Source of the DNA: DTU019 sp050949825
GTDB lineage: Bacteria; Bacillota; Syntrophomonadia; Syntrophomonadales; Syntrophomonadaceae
Length of the DNA stretch: 64,000 bases
Direction of reading: 5' to 3'
NCBI GenBank assembly: GCA_050949825.1
Contig: JBMNGL010000005.1
Location: 1-64,000 of the forward strand
In this document: positions 36,092-45,742 of the stretch, piece after piece
Position numbering within the stretch: the first letter of the stretch is position 1
Layout: every line of letters begins with the position of its first letter
The notes under the pieces: generated by a model
What the model saw: only the letters and a program-made list of their open reading frames with translations
The model's database searches: none
Told to the model about the DNA's origin: nothing
Translations under genes and position numbers: made by a program

Positions 36092-36681
36092 GGCAGTTCT
36101 CCCTTCTTCCCACTGATAATGGTCACCGGATTGTGGGCCAGCCACATCCGCGCCCGGCCTCTAAGTTCATTGACAGCCACATTGACCTGCACCACCTGCA
36201 CATCATAGCCCAGCCTCTCCAGGGTCTGGCAGGCGGCGGGCGCGGTGTAAAGGGTGACGCTGTTCAATACCATAATGCCCCCGGCTTTTAATTTCTGATC
36301 ACAGGCCAATAACATGGCTTCGATCTCGCCCCCGCTGCCGCCGACAAAGATGCGATCAGCCGCAGGCAGTGATTTTATGGCCTCAGGGGCCGACCCGGGG
36401 ACCAGGTCCAATTGCACTTTAAAACGGAAACAGTTAAGCTTGATCAGTTCCACCGCCTCAAGATTGCTTTCAACGGCAAAAACCTGTCCATCACCTACCA
36501 AAAGGCGGCATTCAATGGCCACCGAGCCGGTGCCGGCGCCGATGTCATAGACCACCGCACCTGGAAATAGGTGCAATTTGGCCAGTGAAATCACCCTTAT
36601 TTCCTGCTTGGTCATGGGTATGCCGGGCCGCCTCACAAAGGCTTCATCGGGAATTCCGGGAGCGTTAAAATGCATTTTCAT
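36088..36681 (-). CDS. cbiT: cobalt-precorrin-6B C15-methyltransferase, decarboxylating
   Basis: 197 residues. RRPGIPMTKQEIRVISLAKL, the SAM-binding VYDIGAGTGSVAIECR and RIFVGGSGGEIEAM define CbiT. It methylates C15 and decarboxylates the acetate side chain together with CbiE. Separate cbiE and cbiT genes, not the fused CobL form. Confidence 0.95.
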   Translation of the reverse strand: MKMHFNAPGIPDEAFVRRPGIPMTKQEIRVISLAKLHLFPGAVVYDIGAGTGSVAIECRLLVGDGQVFAVESNLEAVELIKLNCFRFKVQLDLVPGSAPEAIKSLPAADRIFVGGSGGEIEAMLLACDQKLKAGGIMVLNSVTLYTAPAACQTLERLGYDVQVVQVNVAVNELRGRARMWLAHNPVTIISGKKGELP

Positions 36682-37303
36682 TAAATATCACCATCACACT
36701 ATTGCTATAGTCGGCACCATCTTCGGCCAGGACCTCCAGGGTGGTGTGGACCACCTGTTCATGGGGATAGGAGAGATTGATGCCGATGCTCACTCGAGCT
36801 TTTACCTGCTGATTGAGCAGATAGGCGGCAATGGCCTGCACCGACCACTCTCCACCGGTTAGCAGGGCCACAGCCGGAGCCGTTTTCACCCATTGGGGCA
36901 ACTTATCCATGGAGCGGCCGTGCAAACTGTAAAACGGCACCTGCTGCCAGGGCAGCTGCAGCCGCGCGAACATATATTGCACCGAGCTGATGCCCGGAAT
37001 GAATTCCAATTGTAACCCTTGCAAACGCTTCTTAAGATACTGGGCCATGCTGAAAAAACCGGGGTCGCCGGAAACCAATACGGCAACCTTTTTGCCCTGA
37101 GGCTGTTTTTGGATGAATTCCACCACCGCAGGCAGATCTTTATCAATAATGCAGCGCTCCTGCTCAGGCCGGGCAAAGCTGTCCAACAACCGTCGCCCCC
37201 CTACCACCACCTGGGCTGCCTGGATGGCTTCCAGGGCTGCCGGGGTGATATGGCGTGGGTCGCCGGGTCCGGTGCCCACGATCTTAATAACAGCGCCCAT
37301 CAT
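36665..37303 (-). CDS. cbiE: cobalt-precorrin-7 C5-methyltransferase
   Basis: About 212 residues from ATG 37303, 5 bases after GGAGGTG. KIVGTGPGDPRHITPAAL, VVGGRRLLDSF, VLVSGDPGFFSMAQYL and FIPGISSVQYMFARL are typical. Pairs with CbiT. Confidence 0.94.
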   Translation of the reverse strand: MMGAVIKIVGTGPGDPRHITPAALEAIQAAQVVVGGRRLLDSFARPEQERCIIDKDLPAVVEFIQKQPQGKKVAVLVSGDPGFFSMAQYLKKRLQGLQLEFIPGISSVQYMFARLQLPWQQVPFYSLHGRSMDKLPQWVKTAPAVALLTGGEWSVQAIAAYLLNQQVKARVSIGINLSYPHEQVVHTTLEVLAEDGADYSNSVMVIFNENAF

Positions 37304-37349
37304 AAGCACCTCCGGCAGCAATCGATCTCCGACAGAGCCCCTATGGCAG

Positions 37350-38471
37350 TTACAGCTTCCATCCCAGCCGCCTCCCTATTGCCGCTGCAGCCTGGTCATA
37401 ACCAAGGAGGGCACCATCCAGGGCATACATTGCCGTGCCGACGGTAATCTGATCCAGACTGCGCTGTTGACAGTGCCTGCTGGCAGCTGCGGCCAATTGT
37501 TCATAAACCATTTCCATGCCGTTCTCCTGCACCAAAGGCAGAATGGCGTCTATGGTGTTGGCCGTCATCACCTGGGCTATAATCTCCCGCTGAGCACCCA
37601 ATAAGGCCAGATGCGCGGCCATAGTCTCCCGGCGGGCGTCGGCCACCTTGCTATGGGTTTGAAATATTCCTGCCGATACCTTGATTAACTTGCCGATATG
37701 GCCGAATAACAATATCCTTTTTACCCGTCGTTTAAGGGCCGCATCCAGCATTTGGCCCACAAAATTGCTGGTCTGCACCACCGCATCGGCAGGAACTCCC
37801 ATCTCGGTGATGCGCTGCGCTCCCATGCCGCCAGGGGTAAAAACCAGGGTATGATAACCCAGGGCAACAGCCTGATTGATCTGTGGTATAAGTGAATCCA
37901 GGTAAGCCTCTTGAGACATGGGGCGCACCAGACCGGTGGTGCCCAATATGGAAATGCCCCCGGCAATACCCAGCCGTGGGTTTAAGGTCTGAGTGACCAA
38001 TCGCTGTCCGTCGGGCGCGGAGATGGTTACCAGCAACCCCTGACCGGGGGGCAGCAAAGGGCGCAAGGAGCGTTCAATCATGCTGCGCGGCACCGGGTTG
38101 ATAGCGGCTTCACCCACTGCAACCGCCAGGCCGGGCTTGGTTACCATACCCACCCCTGCTCCGCCCTGAATCACAATGCCCGGTCCAGGCTGTAACTGCA
38201 CCTCGGCGAAAATACTGATACCGTTGGTTACATCGGGATCATCACCAGCATCCTTGATGATCTCGGCTATGGCCCCGGTTTCGGTGCGCCAGGCTTCGGC
38301 CACCGGAATCTCTACCGGCCGGCCGTCAGGCAGCTTAACCCTGACGGAGGCAACCGCCTTATCATTCAACAATCGTATTAATGCGGCTTTGCTGGCAGCG
38401 GCAGCACAGGTGCCGGTAGAGTACCCCCATCGCATGGCCTTCAGCTGGCCCACCTCCTGATTTATCAGCAT
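37350..38471 (-). CDS. cbiD: cobalt-precorrin-5B C1-methyltransferase
   Basis: 373 residues. Hallmarks: RWGYSTGTCAAAASKAAL, SIFAEVQLQPGPGIVIQGGAGVG-like core, NPRLGIAGGISILGTTGLVRPMS and GHIGKLIKVSAGIFQTHS. It methylates C1 in the anaerobic pathway, confirming that route. Precedes cbiE by 46 bases; 192 bases separate it from the broken cbiA end. Confidence 0.95.
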   Translation of the reverse strand: MLINQEVGQLKAMRWGYSTGTCAAAASKAALIRLLNDKAVASVRVKLPDGRPVEIPVAEAWRTETGAIAEIIKDAGDDPDVTNGISIFAEVQLQPGPGIVIQGGAGVGMVTKPGLAVAVGEAAINPVPRSMIERSLRPLLPPGQGLLVTISAPDGQRLVTQTLNPRLGIAGGISILGTTGLVRPMSQEAYLDSLIPQINQAVALGYHTLVFTPGGMGAQRITEMGVPADAVVQTSNFVGQMLDAALKRRVKRILLFGHIGKLIKVSAGIFQTHSKVADARRETMAAHLALLGAQREIIAQVMTANTIDAILPLVQENGMEMVYEQLAAAASRHCQQRSLDQITVGTAMYALDGALLGYDQAAAAIGRRLGWKL

Positions 38472-38663
38472 TTAACCTATATCTTTATTATTGTCTGTAT
38501 CTTTAGCTTCTCTGAACTGTTCCCGGCCATTCTGTCTCCAGTACTTATAGGCTGTCTACCTTCATCTATCCCGCTTTGGAGCGGTTGTTTCCGGATAATA
38601 ATCCTCTTCCATCTACCTGCAACTATGCCTTTGCCCCTGTCTCCGGTCTTTCTCCCGGGTTCC

Positions 38664-40031
38664 TTACCGCTGTCGATAAGCATTGCATGCCGCCACAAAA
38701 TGTTGGGCTGCCTGCGGATTGGCCCGCAGCTGCAGATGCAGGAAAGAAGCCAAAAGTGAACCCTGCGCATAGCCGTCCCGGCGCTGCCCCCGGCCCAGAC
38801 CCCCTTCCAAACTGAAAGCCCACTGGTCGGGACTGATGCCTTCCAGGGTTGAATAGTGAAACTCATGTCCCCGCAGCACCTGGCCTCTGGCGGCTATTAC
38901 CGTATCCACCAAAGCGGTTGCCTCAATGTAGCCCAGTTCCTGCAGCTGCCGGGTCATATGGATTTCTGCCGGGACAATGCCTACCCCGTGCCATTCTTTT
39001 CCCTCCCAGTCCTTGATCAGGCGGGTCAAATACATCATTCCGCCGCACTCTGCCAGTATGGGCATGCCCTGCCGGTGCGCTTCCCGCAGGGCTGTCTTCA
39101 TCCCTTCATTGCCGCTCAATCTATCCAGGAACATTTCCGGGAAACCGCCCCCCAGGTAAATCCCCCTCCACCTCGGGCAGGCTTTCATCGCCCAGGGGGC
39201 TGAAATATTTCAACTCGGCGCCCAATTCCTCCAGATAATCCAGGCTGTCCTGATAGTAGAAACTGAAGGCGGCGTCACGAGCCACCCCAATCGTGGTGCG
39301 CTTTGTCACCGGCGGCTTTTGCCAGGTCAAATCCAGGGGCTCTGCCTCCCGGGCCAGGGCCAGAACCTGCTCCAGATCCAGGTGCTCTTCCACCAGATCG
39401 GCTATCTTATGCAAGTGAAGGGCCAGTTCCTGGTGTTCTTCGGCAGGCAGCAAGCCCAGGTGCCGCTCAGGTATGGATATGGATTCCTGCCGGGGTATAC
39501 ACCCTAAAACCTTAACCCCCAGTTCCGCTTCCAGGTTGGGGGCCACCCATTCTTGGTGGAAAGCGGTAGCCTGATTTAAAACCACTCCCTTAATCTCCAC
39601 GCCGGGGCTGGTAATCCATAAAGCCTTTTACCAGGGCCACACAGCTCTGTGACAGGCTGTGGGCATTAACCACCAGCACCACCGGGGTCTTGAGCATTAA
39701 GGCCACATGAGCGCTGCTGCCTTTTATCCGTTCACCCCGGTAACCGTCGAATAGGCCCATCACCCCTTCAATAATGGAAATGTCCGCCCCAAGGGCATTT
39801 TTTACAAAAACGGTTTGCAATACCTCCGGGGTCATCATCCAGCTATCCAGGTTTGTGAGCACTCCGTCCACAGGCATGGCTGTGCAGGCCGGAGTCAATA
39901 TAGTCAGGGCCTACCTTAAAGGCTTGTACTTTATTTTGGCGCCTCTTCAAGGCGGCCATCAAACCCAACGATACCGTGGTTTTTCCGGTGCTGCTCTGTA
40001 CACCGGCAATCATTATACGCGGGTATTCCAT
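38664..40031 (-). pseudogene. cbiA: cobyrinate a,c-diamide synthase, three frameshifts
   Basis: Four frames make one full-length CbiA (about 455 residues): MIAGVQSSTGKTTVSLGLMA and GPDYIDSGLHSHACGR; then NLDSWMM, IIEGVMGLFDGYRG and VVLVVNAHSLSQS; then EIKGVVLNQATAF, CIPRQESISIPERHLGL; then GIYLGGGFPEMF, LAECGGMMYL (amidotransferase cysteine) and GHEFHYS. Each junction is one extra base in a short run (AAA for AA near 39855; CCCC for CCC near 39603; GGGGG for GGGG near 39162). Because the enzyme is essential for the surrounding pathway and every piece is conserved, sequence error is more likely than loss. Confidence 0.88.
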
Positions 40032-40071
40032 GTGATAATCCACTTCCCAACTTAAATTTTAAACCAATAAA

Positions 40072-40110
40072 AAAAGGCTTCTACCTGCTCAAAAGTAGAA
40101 GCCTGCGGCT
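40072..40110 (-). terminator. riboswitch terminator before cbiA
   Basis: On the minus strand AGGCTTCTAC pairs with GTAGAAGCCT around a short loop and is followed by seven T. It lies between the B12 aptamer and cbiA. Confidence 0.85.
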
Positions 40111-40325
40111 TTACCATCCAAATGCGAAGTAAACCCTTCCTCGGGGGCAACGATTCGCAAGCTCCGGCAGGTTTACTGGCTTCCAGATCATCCTCCCCAC
40201 ACCCCTTCCCGATTGCTCAGTGGATCCTGTGTGGTTTGTACCTGGCTACAGTGGCGGGACCGCTCAGGCTTCCAACCTGATTCCCTTTATCCCTTGCGGG
40301 ACCGACAGCTTCAACTTTTCGAGTT
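40111..40325 (-). promoter_or_regulatory. cobalamin riboswitch controlling cbiA and the biosynthetic operon
   Basis: B12 box AGCCAGTAAACCTGCC (complement 40170-40185) and the conserved CCGCCACTGTAGCCAGG region near 40240-40260 on the minus strand. It precedes the cbiA-to-cobD run of genes. Confidence 0.9.
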
Positions 40326-40331
40326 TAAATT

Positions 40332-40360
40332 ATTATATACCACCCGTTGCTATTTTCCAA
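40332..40360 (-). promoter_or_regulatory. promoter of the cbiA riboswitch leader
   Basis: TTGGAA (40360-40355), 17-bp spacer, TATAAT (40337-40332) on the minus strand. Confidence 0.75.
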
Positions 40361-40394
40361 GTGCATCACTGAAAAGTCCGGGTGACATTCTAGC

Positions 40395-40472
40395 CCAACA
40401 AGGGGACGGTGACACACACAAGGGGACGTTTTTACCGTGTCACCCTTGTGTCCTCATCCCCTTGTGTCCTCC
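40395..40472. repeat. ACAAGGGGACGTTTTT-type short element
   Basis: Contains two ACAAGGGGACG copies and inverse CCTTGTGTCC copies (CACCCTTGTGTCCTC, CCCCTTGTGTCC), so it can fold back on itself. ACAAGGGGACGTTTTT is identical to 26578-26593 and related to the arms of the 22231-22304 hairpin. Confidence 0.7.
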
Positions 40473-41528
40473 TTAGTCTTTATTGCTGACGCCGGCTTCA
40501 GAGAAGGTTGACATTTCATGCAGCAGCTTGACCGCAGCTTCAAATATGGGGAAGGAGAGGACGGCGCCAGTGCCTTCACCAACCCGCAAATCCACATGGA
40601 GTACAGGCTGCAAATCCATGTATTCTAACATGATGCGATGCCCGGGTTCCTGGGACAGATGGGAGGCAAAAAGGAAATCCCGACAGAGTGGATTCATTTT
40701 ACAGGCCACCAGGGCGGCCGCCGTGGAGATAAAGCCGTCAACCACCACCGGCACCCGACCGGCCGCAGCCCCTATAATGACCCCGGTTAAGGCGGCGATT
40801 TCCAAACCTCCCACCTTACGGAGAACGTCCAGGGGTTGGTCGGGATCAGGTTGATTGCGTACCAGGGCTTGCTTGATGACCTCTATTTTCTTCTGGCGGC
40901 CTTTATTGTCCAGCCCGGTGCCCCGCCCGGTGATAATGTCCAGGTCAGCGCCGCTAAAAGCAGCCAGAATAGCACTGCTGGCAGTGGTATTGCCAATGCC
41001 CATTTCACCGGTGGCAACCAGGGTGGCTCCGGCGGCAATTTCCGCCTGCACCGTTTCGATGCCTACCTCGATTGCTGCCACAGCCTCTTCTTCGGTCATG
41101 GCGGCTTCACGGGCCATGTTGCGGGTTCCCTCCCGGATTTTGCGCACATTCAGGTTGGGATGGTCGATGCCCGCTCCCAGTACGCCCACATCGGTAACCA
41201 CCACCCTGGCGCCGGTATAGTTAGATAATACGTTAATAGCGGCCCCATTGTTAAGGAAGTTCAATACCATTTGCGGGGTGACTTCCTGCGGATAGGCGCT
41301 GACTCCTTCAGCGACCACGCCATGGTCCGCTGCCATGACCAGGACGACTTTGTCTCCCAACTCAGGCATGGGGCGGCCTTGAATGGACGCCAGTTTAATC
41401 ACGATCTGCTCTAAGATTCCTAAAGCGCCCAGGGGGGTGGTCAGATCGTCAACCCTGACCCGGGCTGCTTCTGCGGCCTTCAGATCAGGTTCTCCGATGC
41501 TCTGCAGGGTTGTTGTAAATAGTCCCAT
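40473..41528 (-). CDS. cobT: nicotinate-nucleotide--dimethylbenzimidazole phosphoribosyltransferase
   Basis: 351 residues from ATG 41528, right behind AAGGAGGT. LTTPLGALGILEQIVIKLA, VMAADHGVVAEGVSAYPQEVT-like core, EMGIGNTTASSAIL and the C-terminal GEGTGAVLSFPI are CobT signatures. It makes alpha-ribazole phosphate for the lower ligand. Under its own B12 riboswitch; no bluB or bza gene for the benzimidazole is in the window. Confidence 0.95.
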   Translation of the reverse strand: MGLFTTTLQSIGEPDLKAAEAARVRVDDLTTPLGALGILEQIVIKLASIQGRPMPELGDKVVLVMAADHGVVAEGVSAYPQEVTPQMVLNFLNNGAAINVLSNYTGARVVVTDVGVLGAGIDHPNLNVRKIREGTRNMAREAAMTEEEAVAAIEVGIETVQAEIAAGATLVATGEMGIGNTTASSAILAAFSGADLDIITGRGTGLDNKGRQKKIEVIKQALVRNQPDPDQPLDVLRKVGGLEIAALTGVIIGAAAGRVPVVVDGFISTAAALVACKMNPLCRDFLFASHLSQEPGHRIMLEYMDLQPVLHVDLRVGEGTGAVLSFPIFEAAVKLLHEMSTFSEAGVSNKD

Positions 41529-41557
41529 TTTGATTACCTCCTTAAAATATCTTGCCA

Positions 41558-41596
41558 AAAATAAAAAGTCCCCAAGCCGTTTAAGCTTGAGAACTT
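41558..41596 (-). terminator. riboswitch terminator before cobT
   Basis: On the minus strand AAGTTCTCAAGC pairs with GCTTGGGGACTT (two G-T pairs) around a 7-nt loop and is followed by a T-rich run. The cobT ribosome site begins about 20 bases downstream. Confidence 0.8.
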
Positions 41597-41803
41597 TGCC
41601 TTCACTCTCAACCGTTCACATCACAAGGCAGGTTTCCTGACTTCCGAATCAAACATTCCCTGATTATGCCAGCCTTCCCAGTTGCCCAGTGGCTTTTACG
41701 GCTCGGAACTCTTCGGTTACAGTGGCGGGTCCGTTCAGGTCTTGCACCTGATTCCCTTTTTTCCCCGGGGGGGGCACCTTTGATGATTACAGCTATTTAA
41801 TTG
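41597..41803 (-). promoter_or_regulatory. cobalamin riboswitch controlling cobT
   Basis: B12 box AAGTCAGGAAACCTGCC (complement 41630-41646) and the conserved CCGCCACTGTAACC region near 41720-41735 on the minus strand, followed by a terminator. Confidence 0.9.
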
Positions 41804-41808
41804 TATTA

Positions 41809-41837
41809 ATTATATACCCGTCCGGAATAGCTGGCAA
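41809..41837 (-). promoter_or_regulatory. promoter of the cobT riboswitch leader
   Basis: TTGCCA (41837-41832), 17-bp spacer, TATAAT (41814-41809) on the minus strand. It lies at the very end of the DUF2284 gene, whose stop is at 41844. Confidence 0.75.
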
Positions 41838-41843
41838 GCATAT

Positions 41844-42539
41844 TTACCTGGCGGCCAGCATCCGTTCCAGTATGTCCCCGGCCACCCTGCTGCCAATGGG
41901 CAGGCGGATACAGGCCAGACTGTTGAAGGTGGGCCGCAACTCCTGTGCGATCTGCTGCAAAAGAGTCTGCTCAGGACTGAGCAGGGCCATCACCTTGATA
42001 ATGTATTCAACCTCATTGTTCCCCTTTAACCACTGCAGGGTGATGCCAAACACCTCCTGCAGGGTTTTGGATACATCCACACCGGTGGCTGCAATGGAAT
42101 AGGCGCGGCGTTCAGGTTCGCGGCAGGTTTCGTCTCCCTGCTTAAAACTGCACGGTTGGTCGCCGCAGCCACGACAGTGGCCGCAGTTGAGGAAAAACAA
42201 ATCTCCCCTGTTTTGGTCCAATACGGCATAACCAAGCTGGCTTAATATATCGGAAAGCACCACATCCTGCAGGCTGAAATCTTCTGTAGCCAATTGCGGC
42301 GGCTTAAACCGGGAAAAAAACTTGGCATAAACCATAATGCCGTAAGGATATTTAGCCGCCACTTCCGCCAGTGCAGGGGCGTAAGGAGGGCAGCCTCCGG
42401 AGCCGTAGTCCGGGCAGCCGTCGCGGCAATATGAGGTGATCTGCTCATAATCATGCTGAATCTCAGTGGAGTTGATCAATTTATAGTCAATTTCCAGCGG
42501 ATAATGCTGTCCCTCCTGGGTGGTATATATGATCCACAT
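41844..42539 (-). CDS. DUF2284 cysteine-rich putative metal-binding protein
   Basis: 231 residues from ATG 42539 (AGAGGAGG upstream). Cysteine motifs CRDGCPDYGSGGCPPYAP near residue 40 and LNCGHCRGCGDQPC near residue 120 define the DUF2284 group, proposed to bind metal or Fe-S clusters. The biochemical function is unknown. Its place upstream of the cobT riboswitch, in the same direction, hints at a link to cobalt or corrinoids, but it has no shared leader with cobT. Confidence 0.8.
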   Translation of the reverse strand: MWIIYTTQEGQHYPLEIDYKLINSTEIQHDYEQITSYCRDGCPDYGSGGCPPYAPALAEVAAKYPYGIMVYAKFFSRFKPPQLATEDFSLQDVVLSDILSQLGYAVLDQNRGDLFFLNCGHCRGCGDQPCSFKQGDETCREPERRAYSIAATGVDVSKTLQEVFGITLQWLKGNNEVEYIIKVMALLSPEQTLLQQIAQELRPTFNSLACIRLPIGSRVAGDILERMLAAR

Positions 42540-42681
42540 CGCTTTGTCCTCCTCTAACCTGGGACTTTTATCAGAAATTAGGCAACAGACAAGAATATTC
42601 CTCCCTGCCCATAATCCGTTCCCCACAAAATGACTTTAACTGTGGTGCCAGGCAGCACAGGTGTCACCTGGTAGCAGGCGT

Positions 42682-45600
42682 TCAGGATGCGGTAGCCTGC
42701 TGCTTTGCCCGGCGGTTCTTGCGCCATTGACTCAAATCGTCAAGGAGGGTGTAGATGACCGGAACCACCACCAGGGTCAACAGGGTGGAGGTTATTAGAC
42801 CGCCGATAGTGGCGTGCGCCATGGGGGCGCGCCATTCGGCGCCTGCTCCCAGGGACATGGCCACGGGCATCATCCCCAGTATCATAGCCGTGGAGGTCAT
42901 TAGAATGGGCCGCAAACGGGTGGCTGCCGCTGCGCGCACGGCCTGATTACGCTCTACGCCCCGGGCGCGGGCCTGTTTGGTAAAGTCAATCAGGAGAATA
43001 GCGTTCTTGGTAACCAGCCCCATTAACATGATGATCCCGATCATGGACACCAGGCTCAAATCGCTTCCCATTAAAAACAGGCCCATAATCGCGCCTACAA
43101 TGGCCAGGGGCAGGGAAACATAATCGCAAAGGGATCGATATAGCTTTCAAATTGAGCCGCCAGAATGAAAAATATGAACAGAATGCCCAGGATTAGCGCC
43201 AGCCCCAATGAATCAAAGGTATCCCCCATATACTCGGCGTCACCCCCGGCATATACCCGGTAACCTGCCGGCAAGTCCAATTCTGCCGCCAGGCGCTGCT
43301 CAAACTGCTTGTTGAAAGCTCCCAGCGAAATGCCGCGCAAATTGCCTGACAAGGCTATTTCCCGCGAGCGGTCGGAGCGTTCAATGATACTGGGGGAGGT
43401 GGAGAACACCTGCCGGGTCACCTGGCCCAGGGCAACATTCCCCATGGGAGTGGGCAGACCTACCCGCTTCAAATCTTCCAGGCTCTGGCGCTGTGCTTCC
43501 TCAAGCTGTAAGCGCACATCGATCCGATCTTCACCTTCTTTGTACTGTGTTGCCACCTTTCCGGTCAACAGGGTGTATAAGGTGTCCCCCACATATCCGG
43601 CGCTGATGCCCAAATCAGCCGCCCTTTCAGGATTGATCTCCAACCGGGTTTCCGGAGTTCCCGGCGGTAGCTGCTGGTTATATCAACCGCGCCGGAAGTG
43701 CTTTCCAGGATGCGCTGGGCCTTTTCAGCATAGCCCGCCAGCAACTGCAAATCATCCCCCTGGATGCGATACTCCCAGGCATATTGCTCGCTAATGGCGT
43801 TATAAAAGAGCATACTGGCTCTATAGCCGGGTTGAGTTCGCAGCTGTCCGCGCAGCTCGGCGGCGACATCCTCCATAGATGCCTTGCGCTTGTTTTTATT
43901 GGTTAGCTGCACAAAGATCCGGGCCTCACCAGGTGAAGTGGAAACAAAGGTGCTTACTACCTCCGGGTGCTGCTTGATGATGTCATCAGCTTGCGTCACC
44001 GTCCGGGCGGCAGCATCCAGGGTAAGACCCGCATCCAGGTCCAGAATAACGCTGAATTCGCCGAAATCACTGTTGGGAACAAAAGAAGATCCCATGAAGG
44101 GTATTATGGCCAGGCTAAAGGCAAACAGCGCCGCCGCAACCCCCAGGGTCTTCCAGCGATGCAGCAAAGCTGTGTCCAGCAGGCGTGTATATTGTGCCTT
44201 AAACCATTCGAATCCCCGGTTGAATGTATTCAAGACCTTTCCAGTTACCCCCTGAAAATCATCTTCTCCCGTCTTAAGATGCCGAGAGCCCAGCAACGGC
44301 ACCAGGGTAAAGGCCACCAGCAGCGAAACCAGCAAACTGAACACCACCGTAAGACCAAATTGTTTAAAAAACTGACCTGCCAGACCGGTCATCAAAGCAA
44401 CGGGCAGGAAAACAGCCACTACGGTAAAGGTAGTGGCCATGACGGCCAGACCGATTTCGGCGGTGGCTTCCTGAGCGGCCTGCAGGGGGGATTTTCCCAT
44501 ATGCATATGTCTGACAATGTTTTCTATGACCACAATAGCATCATCAATAAGCAGGCCGATTGATAAGGACAAGGCTATCAGCGACATGGTATTTAAGCTG
44601 AAGTTCATGAACTTTATCATCAGGAAGGTGGTAATTATCGAAGTCGGGATGGCCAGGGCTCCGATTAAGGTGCTGCGCCAGTTGCGCAGGAACAGAAACA
44701 CGGTTAAAACCGCCAGCAGACTGCCTTCGAAAAGGGTACTCACTACATTATTTACTGATGCGCGCACCCGTGCTGAATTATCGCGCACCACGTTGATTTG
44801 CACCCCGTCGGGTAATTGTTGATTCAGGTCCTCAATGGCGGCCTTTATATCATCGGCAATGCGCACCGTGTTATTGCCTGACTGTTTGATAATATTCAGA
44901 CCGACAGCGGGCTGCCCCTGGAAAAAGGCCCGGCTCTCAGGACTTTTAATACTGTCGCTCACCGTGGCCACATCACCGATTTTAAGCAGCACCCCATCCC
45001 GGGTAGCCACGGGAAGGTTGTTAAAGTCTTCAAGCGGCTGACTTCCCCGGCGGTGCGCACTGATACTTTGCGGTTCTCACCTTTCAGGTCCCCGGCTGGC
45101 ACCTCCATGTTTTCCTTCTGCAGGGCTGCTGCCACTTCGGCAGGGCTGATGGCATAGGCGGAGAGCTTTTCCATATCCATGTCAATATGAATTTCCCTCT
45201 GTTCATCACCAACCACCTCAACCATCCCCACCCCGGGGATAATCTCCAGGCGCTGTTTTATGACCTCATCCACCAATTGACTCATATCCCGTAAAGATCG
45301 CTCTCCGGTAATAGCCAGTGACATGACCGGCGCACTGGTAGGATCAAAGCGAGAAATAACCGGCTCTTCTATATCCTGGGGCAATTCATGGCGGATAGAG
45401 GCCAATTTGTCACGCACATTCTGGGCCGCGGTCTGGCCCTCGCTTTCCAGGGTAAATTCCGCCCAGACAACAGCCGCACCTTCATGAACCTGGGCATAGA
45501 TATGCTTGACACCGGCAATTTGTCCGATGGCCTCCTCCACTTTAACCGCTACCTTGCTTTCCATCTGTTCAGGCGAGGCTCCGGGCTGAACGATGGTGAC

Positions 45601-45738
45601 GGTCACAAACGGGAATTCAAGCTCCGGCCAGTCATTGATATCCAGTTGAAAGTAACTGTAGAACCCTAAAACCACCAGGGCAATGATGGTTACCGTGGCG
45701 AGAACCGGTCGTTTCAAGCTCAGGTTGGTCAAGAACAT
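42682..45738 (-). pseudogene. RND efflux transporter (AcrB/MexB-like), three frameshifts
   Basis: Four consecutive frames rebuild an RND pump of about 1015 residues. N-terminal part 45738-44959 (LSLKRPVLATVTIIALVVLG, EFPFVTVTIVQPGASPEQME); 45010-43565 (RDGVLLKIGDVATV, LIDDAIVVIENIVRHM); 43643-43095 (EINPERAADLGI, GLALILGILFIFFILAAQFE); 43086-42682 (IGIIMLMGLVTKNAILLIDF, RAAAATRLRPILMTS). The joins near 45000, 43640 and 43090 are each one-base shifts (for instance TTTT read as TTT near 43110). It uses proton motive force to export drugs or lipophilic compounds. Operon tetR-MFP-RND. Confidence 0.85.
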
Positions 45739-45742
45739 GGCT

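Noticed and set aside
42682..45738. Four separate small transporter proteins
   Set aside because: The pieces are consecutive, non-redundant parts of one RND pump, joined by one-base shifts.
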